DNA of 32,928 bases, from positions 1 through 32,928 of the forward strand of contig NZ_DRGY01000052.1 of NCBI RefSeq assembly GCF_011049865.1. The letters run 5' to 3'. Below the pieces are notes generated by a model. The model had not been told where the DNA came from. It searched no databases and saw nothing but the letters and a program-made list of their open reading frames with translations. Made by a program: the position numbers and the translations under genes. Shown in pieces: positions 8,601 through 16,495 of the stretch (position 1 is its first letter; the number at the start of each line of letters is the position of its first letter). Origin of the DNA: Marinobacter antarcticus (GTDB lineage: Bacteria > Pseudomonadota > Gammaproteobacteria > Pseudomonadales > Oleiphilaceae).

Positions 8601-10685
8601 ATGACCAAAACCGTTCCGTCCGTTTCAGTCTCCTATGCCCGCAATGGCAGCTCGACCAAGTCCAACGAGCTGGGAATGCGGCCGATGCAGGAGCGTGCCT
8701 TTGAGCGGCGGGGAGAGCAGTATCTGTTGATCAAATCGCCTCCGGCTTCGGGTAAAAGCCGGGCGTTGATGTTCATTGCCCTGGATAAATTATACAACCA
8801 GGGTCTAAAGCAGGCGATTATTGTTGTGCCAGAGAAGTCTATCGGCGCCAGCTTTGTTGATGAGCCCCTCAGCGATTTTGGCTTCTGGGCGGATTGGCAT
8901 GTAGAGCCCAAATGGAATCTTTGCAACGCGCCAGGCACTGACAACGGTGGCAAGGTGAAGTCGGTTGGTGCCTTCCTCGCAAGCGAAGACAGGGTCCTGG
9001 TGTGTACCCATGCGACTTTCCGCTTTGCCGTTGAACAGTTCGGTACAGAAGCCTTTGATGATCGCCTGATTGCAGTGGATGAGTTCCACCACGTTTCCGC
9101 CAATCCAGATAACCGGCTTGGCTCGCATCTCGGCGATTTTATAGCTCGGGACAAAGTGCATATCGTGGCCATGACCGGCTCTTACTTCCGGGGCGATGCG
9201 GAGGCCGTATTGGCACCCACGGAAGAGGCTCGGTTTGATACGGTCACTTACACCTATTATGAGCAGCTGAACGGCTACGAGTATCTGAAACAGCTTGATA
9301 TCGGCTACTTTTTCTATTCTGGTTCTTACGCAGATAGCATTCTGGAAGTGCTGAACCCAAACGAGAAGACCATCATTCACATTCCCAACGTGAATTCCCG
9401 GGAGAGCACGAAAGACAAGATCCGGGAGGTGGAGCACATCATTGAGGAGCTTGGCGACTGGCAGGGTACTGATCCGAAAACTGGTTTCCAGCTGGTGAAA
9501 ACCTCATCCGGTAAACTGCTGCGCATTGCCGATCTGGTGGACGACGATGCGTCGAAGAGAGATCGGGTGTCTGCAGCCCTGAAAGATTCCACGCAAAAGA
9601 ATAACCGTGACCATGTAGACATCATTATTGCCTTGGGCATGGCAAAAGAGGGCTTCGACTGGATTTGGTGTGAGCACGCGCTGACAGTTGGCTACCGTTC
9701 GAGCCTGACGGAGATCGTTCAAATCATCGGCCGTTCCACCCGGGACGCACCGGGCAAAACCCGCGCACGTTTTACCAACCTTATTGCAGAGCCAGATGCT
9801 TCTGAGCAGGCAGTAACAGAGGCTGTGAACGATACTCTGAAAGCTATTGCTGCCAGCTTGCTGATGGAGCAGGTGCTGGCTCCTCGCTTTGAGTTCAAGC
9901 CCAAAGCAACGGCCACCGGCCCGGCAGAGGGTTATGACTACGGTGAGGATGGGTACGACCCCAAAAAGTGCAATGTCGGGATCAACGAAGAGTCTGGCCA
10001 GTTCCAGATCGAGATAAAGGGCCTGGCTGAACCAAAGAGTGAAGAGGCGTCCCGCATTTGCACGGAAGACTTGAACGAGGTGATTGCCAGTTTTGTGCAG
10101 GATAAGCCCACGATTGAACGAGGCTTGTTTGATGAAGAGATGATTCCCGAAGAGCTGACCCAGCTCAGCATGGGGAAGATCATCAAAGACCGTTATCCGG
10201 AACTGGATGCCGAAGACCAGGAAGCGGTTCGTCAGCACGCTATTGCCGCGTTGAACATGACCCAGCAAGCCAAGCAGGCGTTGCTCGAGACAGTCAGTGG
10301 CGAGGGAGGCGAGGGTGCCGGTGAAGAATCGGCCATTAAGCCCAACACCGCATTGATTGCGGGTGTGCGGAAGTTTGCCATGGACGTTACGGAACTGGAT
10401 ATCGACTTGATCGACCGGATTAACCCGTTCAGCGAGGCCTATGCCATTTTGGCCAAGACCATGAGCGAGGAAAGCCTAAAGAACATTGCCGCGATCATTT
10501 CAGCTAAACGCACCACGTTGTTACCGGAAGAGGCCAGGGAGCTGGCGATTCGTGCCGTTAAGTTCAAACGGGAGCGGGGTCGGTCGCCCTCTAACACCTC
10601 ACAGGATGCCTGGGAACGGCGAATGGCAGAGGGTGCTGCTGCCTTCATGAGATACCGGGGAGAGGGCCGTTACGATGAATCTTGA
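8601..10685 (+). CDS. SF2 DEAD/DEAH-box helicase, restriction-type
   Basis: A 694-residue superfamily 2 ATPase. Motif I is SPPASGKS (Lys52), motif II is VDEFHH with Asp160-Glu161-Phe162-His163, motif III is MTGSYF, and the C-terminal RecA lobe ends with QIIGRSTRD (motif VI) near residue 375. About 300 further residues without recognisable motifs follow, probably for contacts with partner proteins. The layout resembles the translocase part of type I and type III restriction enzymes without a fused nuclease. AGGAAG lies five bases before the ATG. The GIY-YIG gene overlaps its last 11 bases, so the two proteins are probably made together and act as a motor-nuclease pair. Confidence 0.92.
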   Translation: MTKTVPSVSVSYARNGSSTKSNELGMRPMQERAFERRGEQYLLIKSPPASGKSRALMFIALDKLYNQGLKQAIIVVPEKSIGASFVDEPLSDFGFWADWHVEPKWNLCNAPGTDNGGKVKSVGAFLASEDRVLVCTHATFRFAVEQFGTEAFDDRLIAVDEFHHVSANPDNRLGSHLGDFIARDKVHIVAMTGSYFRGDAEAVLAPTEEARFDTVTYTYYEQLNGYEYLKQLDIGYFFYSGSYADSILEVLNPNEKTIIHIPNVNSRESTKDKIREVEHIIEELGDWQGTDPKTGFQLVKTSSGKLLRIADLVDDDASKRDRVSAALKDSTQKNNRDHVDIIIALGMAKEGFDWIWCEHALTVGYRSSLTEIVQIIGRSTRDAPGKTRARFTNLIAEPDASEQAVTEAVNDTLKAIAASLLMEQVLAPRFEFKPKATATGPAEGYDYGEDGYDPKKCNVGINEESGQFQIEIKGLAEPKSEEASRICTEDLNEVIASFVQDKPTIERGLFDEEMIPEELTQLSMGKIIKDRYPELDAEDQEAVRQHAIAALNMTQQAKQALLETVSGEGGEGAGEESAIKPNTALIAGVRKFAMDVTELDIDLIDRINPFSEAYAILAKTMSEESLKNIAAIISAKRTTLLPEEARELAIRAVKFKRERGRSPSNTSQDAWERRMAEGAAAFMRYRGEGRYDES

Positions 10686-11850
10686 TGAGCTGAGTGCAGA
10701 ACTACAGGATTTTGCCCAGCCAAAGAAAGAAAAGCAGCTGACTGCGCGGGCAGAACGCATTATTGCGGGCTTTGAAGAGATTCAGCGGTTTGTTGAAGAG
10801 CATGGGCGCACTCCACAGCATGGGGAAGACAGGGATATTTTCGAGCGCCTTTACGCCGTGCGCTTGGACCGAATTCGGACCCTGGAGGAATGCCGGGACC
10901 TCCTGACGGATCTTGATCACCAGGGGCTATTGGACGGCAAGGCCGTTGCTCAAAATGAATTGCCGGAAGAGATGGATGATGAGGAACTGCTGTCCGAACT
11001 TGAAGACATGGCGCCGGGTGGTGAGCTGACTGAGTTGCGCCACGTTCGTTCGACGGCCGAAAAACGGGCAGTAGAAGATATTGCCAATCGCACTCTGTGT
11101 GAAGACTTCGATCAGTTCAGACCCCTGTTCAAGGAAGTGGAAGCCGAACTTAAAGCGGGAATTCGCGAGACCCGGCGCTTTGGTCAGGACACCAGTATTG
11201 AGCAAGGTAACTTCTTTATTCTGAACGGCCAGATGGTTTACGTCGCTGAAATAGGAGAGATGTTCAAAGCCCCCAACGGCGAGAGAGACGCCAGGCTGCG
11301 TGTGATCTACTCCAACGAAACAGAAAGCGACATCCTGCTTCGCTCCCTTCAGCGCGCACTCTATAAAGACGAAACTGGTCGCCGTATTACCGAGCACGAT
11401 GCCGGGCCACTGTTCCGGGATACCTGGGATGAGGACGATGTAGAAAGCGGCACCATCTACGTGCTCCGGAGCAAGTCACAGAACCCGTTTGTAGCCGAGC
11501 ACCGGGAACTGATACACAAGATTGGAGTGACCGGAGGCAAGCTGGAAACTCGCATCGCCAATGCCGAGCATGATGCTACCTACCTGTTGGCTGAAGTGGA
11601 AATTGTGGCTACATACAAACTGGCTGGGATTAACCGAACCAAATTGGAAGCGCTGCTTCATCGCGTATTTGCGCCTGCCCAGTTGGACCTGGAGATCAAA
11701 GATCGGTTTGGTCATCCAGTGAGGCCTAGAGAGTGGTTCCTAGTGCCGATTTCGGTTATTGATGAGGCGGTTGACCGGATTCGGGATGGGTCTATTACCC
11801 AAGTAGTTTATAACCCCGAGACTGTGAGGCTTGTTTGGGAGGGTTTTTGA
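10675..11850 (+). CDS. GIY-YIG nuclease protein (T5orf172-like C-terminus)
   Basis: A 391-residue protein. The first 250 residues are acidic and helical and are likely a partner-binding region. The nuclease domain is at the C-terminus: GTIYVLRS at 259-266 supplies the GIY element and HKIGVTGG at 281-288 the YIG-like element. An Arg follows in LETRIANAEH and a candidate metal-binding Glu in TKLEALLHRVF. This is the T5orf172/MUG113 type of GIY-YIG fold. It overlaps the helicase gene by 11 bases, with a purine-rich GGGAGAGGG ribosome site inside the helicase end. Because the methyltransferase lacks a nuclease, this is the best candidate for the DNA-cutting subunit of the system. Confidence 0.88.
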   Translation: MNLDELSAELQDFAQPKKEKQLTARAERIIAGFEEIQRFVEEHGRTPQHGEDRDIFERLYAVRLDRIRTLEECRDLLTDLDHQGLLDGKAVAQNELPEEMDDEELLSELEDMAPGGELTELRHVRSTAEKRAVEDIANRTLCEDFDQFRPLFKEVEAELKAGIRETRRFGQDTSIEQGNFFILNGQMVYVAEIGEMFKAPNGERDARLRVIYSNETESDILLRSLQRALYKDETGRRITEHDAGPLFRDTWDEDDVESGTIYVLRSKSQNPFVAEHRELIHKIGVTGGKLETRIANAEHDATYLLAEVEIVATYKLAGINRTKLEALLHRVFAPAQLDLEIKDRFGHPVRPREWFLVPISVIDEAVDRIRDGSITQVVYNPETVRLVWEGF

Positions 11851-11931
11851 TCAGCGGCCGCTGGCTGTGATTCGCTTTTATTTCGAGGTGAGTAGTTATC
11901 TATTTTTTAGTTACCGAAAGGGTTCGATGAA

Positions 11932-13791
11932 ATGGACATAGAAACAAGCAGTGCTATAAAACTATTCTTTCCGAACCCATCTTTGCAGCTGGTTTATTTT
12001 GAAGCGATTCACAACTCGCTAGATGCAAACGCAACGGAAATAGATATAGATATTGATATATCTTCGTTTGAAAAGGTCGATACCTTAAAGCTAGCGATAG
12101 CTGATAATGGCGATGGCTTTAATGATGAGAACTTTGATCGATTCAAAACCTTGCTTAGACCAAGAGATTATTTGCACAAGGGAATTGGTCGCCTCATTTT
12201 TCTGAACTACTTCAAAAAGATTTCTGTACTAAGTGAATGGGATAATGCTCGGCGTTCATTTGTTTTTAAAGAGAATTTCTCTGGTGAAGCGAATTTTGAG
12301 GAATTGAAATCGGCAACGGACAGGAAAACCATTCTTGTATTTACAGAGTTCTCCAATGAGCGTGTTAAGTCTTATGATAACTTGAAGCCTGACTCGCTTA
12401 AGGAACAGGTAATCGATCAGTTTCTACCAAAGTTCCAAGATCTAAGATCTCAGGGTGTACCGTTTAAAATAAAGATCACACTTAATACTGATGAAGAAAA
12501 TGTAAAAAAGGGGTTTCTTTCATCCCAATCTATAATAACTGAAAATGATCTACCACGGTTTTCTACTATCATAATAGAAGATGAAGCGTTTGATGCTTTT
12601 TCAACAATAAAGATGCATTATCACATTGAAAGGTCTCAAGGTAAGGGACGTCATTTTACTGCATTTGATATTGATGGCCGTACTGTCGAGATAAAGCTAT
12701 TATCACCTGGGGCTGTACCGGCAGGATACGATTGTATTTTTATTTTTGAGTCTGAACTTTTCCATACAAACTCAGATTCTTCTCGCCAAAAACTTGTGCT
12801 TCCAGATGGTGTTCATGAGGTTTCTTTAAATCGATTGCTTACGAGGGAAGTAGGTAAAATTTTAGCAGAGAAAATACCACAGATAAACGAAAATAATAGG
12901 AAAGTTAAGGACGGATTTGAGAAAAAATTTCCTCACCTTCTTGGGTATTTTGAGGAAGAAACTGCAGGGTTGATAGATAGAGATGATGCTTTGCAGATTG
13001 CGCAGCAAAAGTTCTTTCGCATTCAAAAGGAGATCCTGCAATGTGAAGAACTGACTGACCGGGAATATGAAAAGTCGCTTGAGCTATCATCCAGAACGCT
13101 AACAGAATATATCTTGTATCGAGAAAAGATAATAAGAAGAATGAGGAAAATGACTAAAGATAATAGCGAATCGGAGATTCATAACCTTATAGTTCCTAGA
13201 TATAGGAAGTTCTCGCAGGAATCAATGGTTGAAAATGTTTATCAAAATAACGCTTGGCTTCTGGACGATAAGTTCATGAATTTTCGAACGGTCTTAAGTG
13301 AAGGGCGAATGGACGAAGTTATTAAGCATATCCGACTAGATGAAGAGGTTTCTGGTGAGGACGGGAGGCCTGATATTGCAATGATTTTTTCCGCCGATCC
13401 GAATGCAGAGCGACCAGTTGATGTCGTTATGATTGAGATTAAAAGGAAGACCGATGACGAAAAGGAAAATCAATACTCGGTCAATCAATTAATGGATCGA
13501 GCGGCGAAGCTCGTTGAGTTTTGTCCAAATATTCAAAGGATGTGGTATTACGCGGTTATACAAATAAGTGATCAAATGTCATCGAGACTGAGACAGCTGA
13601 ACTGGACTCCTCTTTACTCCACGGGGAAAACATTCTACCAGGAGTTCAAAGCCTTTAAGAAAGATGGCACAGTAGTTCCTGCCCCTACTTTCGTAATGTC
13701 TTTTGATGCAATTGTTTCAGATGCTGAAACTAGAAATCACATATTTTTGGAGATCTTGCGAGAGGGTATGAAGAAGCTTTCTCAGTCGTAG
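11932..13791 (+). CDS. GHKL (Hsp90-like) ATPase with C-terminal PD-(D/E)XK nuclease domain
   Basis: A 619-residue protein whose function I infer from motifs. The N-terminus is a GHKL ATPase: Glu24 and Asn28 in EAIHNSLDA (N box), DNGDG at 58-62 (G1 box) and GIGRL at 84-88 (G2 box). The middle is helical with possible coiled coil (residues about 330-410). The C-terminus carries RPD481 followed by E502-I-K504 in VVMIEIKRK, the spacing and hydrophobic context of a PD-(D/E)XK nuclease. The combination suggests an ATP-gated clamp with a nuclease, as in MORC-like or MutL-like logic. The gene is clearly more AT-rich than its neighbours, and an 81-base gap separates it from the preceding gene, so it may be a separately acquired defence gene. 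Confidence 0.82.
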   Translation: MDIETSSAIKLFFPNPSLQLVYFEAIHNSLDANATEIDIDIDISSFEKVDTLKLAIADNGDGFNDENFDRFKTLLRPRDYLHKGIGRLIFLNYFKKISVLSEWDNARRSFVFKENFSGEANFEELKSATDRKTILVFTEFSNERVKSYDNLKPDSLKEQVIDQFLPKFQDLRSQGVPFKIKITLNTDEENVKKGFLSSQSIITENDLPRFSTIIIEDEAFDAFSTIKMHYHIERSQGKGRHFTAFDIDGRTVEIKLLSPGAVPAGYDCIFIFESELFHTNSDSSRQKLVLPDGVHEVSLNRLLTREVGKILAEKIPQINENNRKVKDGFEKKFPHLLGYFEEETAGLIDRDDALQIAQQKFFRIQKEILQCEELTDREYEKSLELSSRTLTEYILYREKIIRRMRKMTKDNSESEIHNLIVPRYRKFSQESMVENVYQNNAWLLDDKFMNFRTVLSEGRMDEVIKHIRLDEEVSGEDGRPDIAMIFSADPNAERPVDVVMIEIKRKTDDEKENQYSVNQLMDRAAKLVEFCPNIQRMWYYAVIQISDQMSSRLRQLNWTPLYSTGKTFYQEFKAFKKDGTVVPAPTFVMSFDAIVSDAETRNHIFLEILREGMKKLSQS

Positions 13792-14020
13792 TAATTGAAG
13801 TGCGGCGGATATCCGTTATTACCGTAAATTTTGTCGTTTTGAGTTTATCTGTAATTTGTGAAGTTGATACTGAGCCTCGATAGCCAATATAACAGTCTAT
13901 CTGTGAGTCTGTGGGTGGCGCGTAACAATGAGTCCAGAGAGTTGAGGGTTAAGATGCGTTGAGATGAGTCTCCAGCGTACCGTCGGTTGGTTTTGTTATT
14001 TTTGACTGCGAAGTAGACAT

Positions 14021-15343
14021 TCAAGTTTTTTTTATTTCTGTGATCAGCTCTTCCCAGAGAGGGCGAAGCTGTTTGCGTATCGCGCTCGATTTCATCGTAC
14101 GGGCTGCTCGATAGCCATATCGAATGAAGTTTCGACTACCGAGATGAGAATACTTTTCGTACAGCTGTCCTCTGTAAAGAGGCTTGCCCGGCTGCGCTTT
14201 TTGAAAGCGATGGCCATTTCGTTTGTCGCGTGTTTTCTTCGCTAGCCTAACGCCTTTTTTCATCCTCTGAGAGTGTCGTGCAAAGGCTGCAGACCTAATA
14301 AAAATCCTTTGGCCATCGAAAAGGAAGCCGAGATACTGAAGAGGTTTATTGGCAGTTATGCTGCTATCCGAGTGACGCGTAAAAACTCTGCTCTCTGTTT
14401 TATCGGGATTGATGCTCAATTTGAGTTTTTTAATGCGCTCTGCGACAGCTTTTTCGACTCCTGCCATAAACTCTTTAGGAATTATAAAAAGCATGTCGTC
14501 GCAATATCGAAAGTAATATCCGCCAGTCTCGCTGACTATTTCGTTTATTTCTCGGTCAAAGTCGAACATGTAGATATTGGATAGCAAGGCACTGATAGGT
14601 GTGCCCTGGGGGATGCCGAATGGGTTAGGGTTATTTTTGATCATTCCGCTCCCTCTGACGATGTTTCTAAAATCAGTTGGGGTGCAGATCCGTGCCCGGT
14701 CTCTTTTGGGATTTTGCTTGGATACTCCGAGGGCTTTATATAGATCGTCTCTGTTTACTTTTGAGGATCGAGTGAGGGACCTGAAAACAGCATAGTGATC
14801 ATCTGGCAATTTGGAATGGCCAAGTAGATCTGCCCACCGCTGTTTGAGGATCTGATGGTTGAGGTTGTCGAAGAATCCTGAAATGTCCACTGCCACCACG
14901 CCGACAGAGGCAGCGTTAGAGATGGTTTTGAACGCATCTCTCGCGAACTCAATGTTTGACTTCCCCAGTTGTCTGAATGCTAGTACACAGCTATTGATAT
15001 TTGCCTGCTCTATAGCTTCCTCATAGGGACGTTCGAGTAGTCGAGCGTAGTAAGCGTAAATGTGGCTGTCGAGATGAGCCGCGTATGCGATTGGACGATT
15101 TTTGACTTTTCGAGTTAGCCTGCCGCTTTCATCTTTCGTTATTTTGACAGACTGGAGCTCATAATCGATGAGGGGCCAAAAAGCATGTCGACGTATCTTG
15201 GAGGGAGAGCTGACGATAGACTCGGTTTTTTCCTTGCCTACTGGAAGGTCGAAATGAAGGTACCCACGTTTTCGGTACCAGGGATGTTTCCGCACTTTGA
15301 TCCTCGTCCTTGAGTTAGCAAAACCAAACGGGGCAAGGGACAT
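14021..15343 (-). CDS. drt2: DRT2-type antiviral reverse transcriptase
   Basis: A 440-residue reverse transcriptase of the 'unknown group 2' defence type. Motif A is VAVDISGFFDNLNH (Asp153), motif B is GIPQGTPISALLSNIY, motif C is FRYCDDMLFI (Tyr280-Cys-Asp-Asp283), and motif E is PLQYLGFLF. All catalytic residues are present, and there is no intron maturase or integrase domain. The family converts a template RNA encoded just upstream into tandem-repeat cDNA; after phage infection the DNA becomes double-stranded and expresses the growth-arresting Neo protein. The upstream 250 bases here fit that template (see the ncRNA and neo entries). The start codon follows a small hairpin (GCGG-AAG-CCGC). 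Convergent with the GHKL gene. I assigned DRT2 from the motifs plus the template layout, not from a database match. Confidence 0.88.
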   Translation of the reverse strand: MSLAPFGFANSRTRIKVRKHPWYRKRGYLHFDLPVGKEKTESIVSSPSKIRRHAFWPLIDYELQSVKITKDESGRLTRKVKNRPIAYAAHLDSHIYAYYARLLERPYEEAIEQANINSCVLAFRQLGKSNIEFARDAFKTISNAASVGVVAVDISGFFDNLNHQILKQRWADLLGHSKLPDDHYAVFRSLTRSSKVNRDDLYKALGVSKQNPKRDRARICTPTDFRNIVRGSGMIKNNPNPFGIPQGTPISALLSNIYMFDFDREINEIVSETGGYYFRYCDDMLFIIPKEFMAGVEKAVAERIKKLKLSINPDKTESRVFTRHSDSSITANKPLQYLGFLFDGQRIFIRSAAFARHSQRMKKGVRLAKKTRDKRNGHRFQKAQPGKPLYRGQLYEKYSHLGSRNFIRYGYRAARTMKSSAIRKQLRPLWEELITEIKKT

Positions 15344-15593
15344 GCGGCTTCCGCTGTGCTCCCGCTTGGCTTAACTGGGTGGAGTTGAATCACACCATCT
15401 GGCCAACTCAAGTCGAGCAGGCACACCGCACATGTTAGACATGGTTTACTATGTCAGTATCACAGTGGAGATCACAATGACTTGTAACCTCATCAACTGG
15501 ACGTTATCAATACTTAGGCTTGCATCAGCGTTGAGCTGTGCTGCCGGTGTTGACAACTTGTGACACGCCCTTGAGACGTGTTTCCCCAAGGCA
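15344..15593 (-). ncRNA. DRT2 template non-coding RNA
   Basis: No gene fits the stretch directly upstream of the reverse transcriptase, but it is rich in pairable segments. Read on the minus strand from about 15593: a 5' hairpin pairs GCCTTG with CAAGGGC. An alternative hairpin pairs ACACG with CGTGT and abuts the first ACA (15559-15561). The 126-nt template region follows, then the second ACA (15433-15435). A hairpin pairing GAGTTG with CAACTC comes next, then TGCTC pairing with GAGCA, and finally GCGG/CCGC touching the start codon. A length near 250 nt is close to that reported for DRT2 RNAs. The ends are inferred from the promoter and from the reverse transcriptase start. Confidence 0.78.
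15435..15560 (+). other. neo: Predicted neo repeat unit (126-nt template, endless 42-codon frame)
   Basis: TGT occurs at 15433-15435 and again at 15559-15561, exactly 126 bases (42 codons) apart; in the RNA these are ACA triplets. Joining one copy to the next replaces the TGA at 15561 with TTA and leaves the plus-strand frame open through every repeat. The join also places TTGACA (15550-15555) 17 bases before TACTAT (15447-15452), making a sigma70-type promoter that neither half has alone. GGAG (15467-15470) then lies six bases before ATG 15477. The encoded repeat begins MTCNLINWTLSILRLASALS and is hydrophobic and probably helical. The features are visible; the rolling-circle use is known for DRT2 and inferred here. 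Confidence 0.8.
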
Positions 15594-15598
15594 CGAAA

Positions 15599-15627
15599 AT
15601 CGTACCATTAGTCGTTCAGGTGAGCAA
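15599..15627 (-). promoter_or_regulatory. Probable promoter of the DRT2 non-coding RNA
   Basis: On the minus strand, TTGCTC (15622-15627) and TACGAT (15599-15604) are separated by 17 bases. TGG directly before the -10 makes it an extended -10 (TGnTACGAT). Transcription would begin near 15592-15593, just before the first hairpin of the RNA. The -35 matches consensus at only three positions. Confidence 0.5.
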
Positions 15628-16118
15628 GACCGACAGGTTCAGTGCTGTCAGTGCCCTGAGTGCCCTGAGTGCCGGTATAGCCTCTTACGGCTTGTTGCTG
15701 CCTCATCAGTCAATAAGCTATAGTGAAGGTTTAGACCATTCAGTAGTGAGGTCAGCGGTTCCATTATTCCGCTTACTTTTTGGAGATAGTTGGTATCTGT
15801 GAGGATGCTAGCAGAAATTTTGCTATCTGGTTCTCATGGCGACCTTTCTTGATTTTCGGCTGCGAGGGCGACTTCGTAAATGGTCTGAGCTAAAAGGGTA
15901 GGAGACACTGAGGGCGCTTGCCTTGTATCGACTTTCGGGCTACTGCACCTTTGCCATTTCACACTAAGATTTGGTCGGGGATACAGCCAAGGAGCTATAT
16001 CTTAGTTTTTTATTGGATCGATCCAGCCTTCCATTAAAAAGGGCATTCTCAGAATGCAGAAGCCGGCAGTATGCCGTCTATGGACTGCCACTCCCGTCCA
16101 TAGCGTTTTCAGAAATAA
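15605..16118. other. Non-coding stretch between the DRT2 RNA promoter and the second AlpA gene
   Basis: About 510 bases with no credible gene. It contains the -35 of the RNA promoter, a short 9-bp tandem repeat (15642-15677), a small palindrome (TAGCA/TGCTA at 15809-15824), and an 11-base match to the tRNA-Pro 3' end (ATTTGGTCGGG at 15969-15979). Short open frames on the plus strand overlapping 15538-15802 have no ribosome site and cross the RNA region, so I do not call them. Confidence 0.5.
15642..15677. repeat. 9-bp tandem repeat, about 3.5 copies
   Basis: GTGCTGTCA, GTGCCCTGA, GTGCCCTGA and GTGCCGGTA follow one another without gaps. The central two copies are identical and the outer ones share GTGC and some further bases. 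The array lies about 15 bases upstream of the -35 of the DRT2 RNA promoter and could be a regulator site or simple slippage. Confidence 0.5.
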
Positions 16119-16331
16119 TTAGAGGCCCCAGCCTCTGGATGGCCCATACTGCATGTCACGCTCAACCTCTTTCTCTTGCAACCATTCATGGATCTCTGAA
16201 TCAATCCAGGCAACAGACTTGCCGCCCAGTGAAATGGGTCTGGGGAACCTGCCTAAATCTGCGTACTTGTATATGGTCGACCTCGCCAGGCCAGTTTTCT
16301 CGATCACTTCTGCCAGTCTCAGCACTCTCAT
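16119..16331 (-). CDS. alpA: AlpA-family excisionase/regulator (copy 2)
   Basis: A 70-residue AlpA protein, MRVLRLAEVIEKTGLARSTI onward. It has the same helix-turn-helix, FPRP turn and W-IDSE-H-EWLQEK landmarks as the copy at 478-690, and it ends in the same SRGWGL. I chose ATG 16331, which follows AGGAG by seven bases, rather than the longer reading from 16373. It is divergent from the small coiled-coil gene, and the two share a roughly 160-base promoter gap. It probably regulates or drives excision of the module next to the tRNA. No integrase gene is visible beside it. Confidence 0.88.
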   Translation of the reverse strand: MRVLRLAEVIEKTGLARSTIYKYADLGRFPRPISLGGKSVAWIDSEIHEWLQEKEVERDMQYGPSRGWGL

Positions 16332-16495
16332 AATGTCACTCCTATTTTCATTCATAATATTATTGGTGATCACTGATATATCAACGCCTGGAATTGGATG
16401 TTGGCACGATTGCCATTATTCGCCACAACTTTTACAGGGCGACGCCACTTTCTGTTGGTAATGTTTTCAGAACACAACAAGAAAGGAGGGCTGTT

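Noticed and set aside
9504..10268. 254-codon minus-strand open frame
   Set aside because: It is a shadow of the helicase gene on the other strand, with unlikely amino-acid composition.
14021..15343. Group II intron or retron reading of the reverse transcriptase
   Set aside because: No maturase or HNH domain and no intron domain V/VI are seen, and the upstream RNA has DRT2-type paired ACA sites rather than retron msr-msd inverted repeats.
15238..15426. Minus-strand 62-codon open frame overlapping the drt2 start
   Set aside because: It lies across the template RNA and the drt2 start in another frame and has no protein-like features.
15538..15802. Two overlapping plus-strand open frames upstream of the DRT2 RNA
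   Set aside because: They share the region with the RNA promoter and tandem repeat, lack ribosome sites and are low-complexity in the repeat part. Only the frame through 15435-15560 is of interest, and only when joined to itself.
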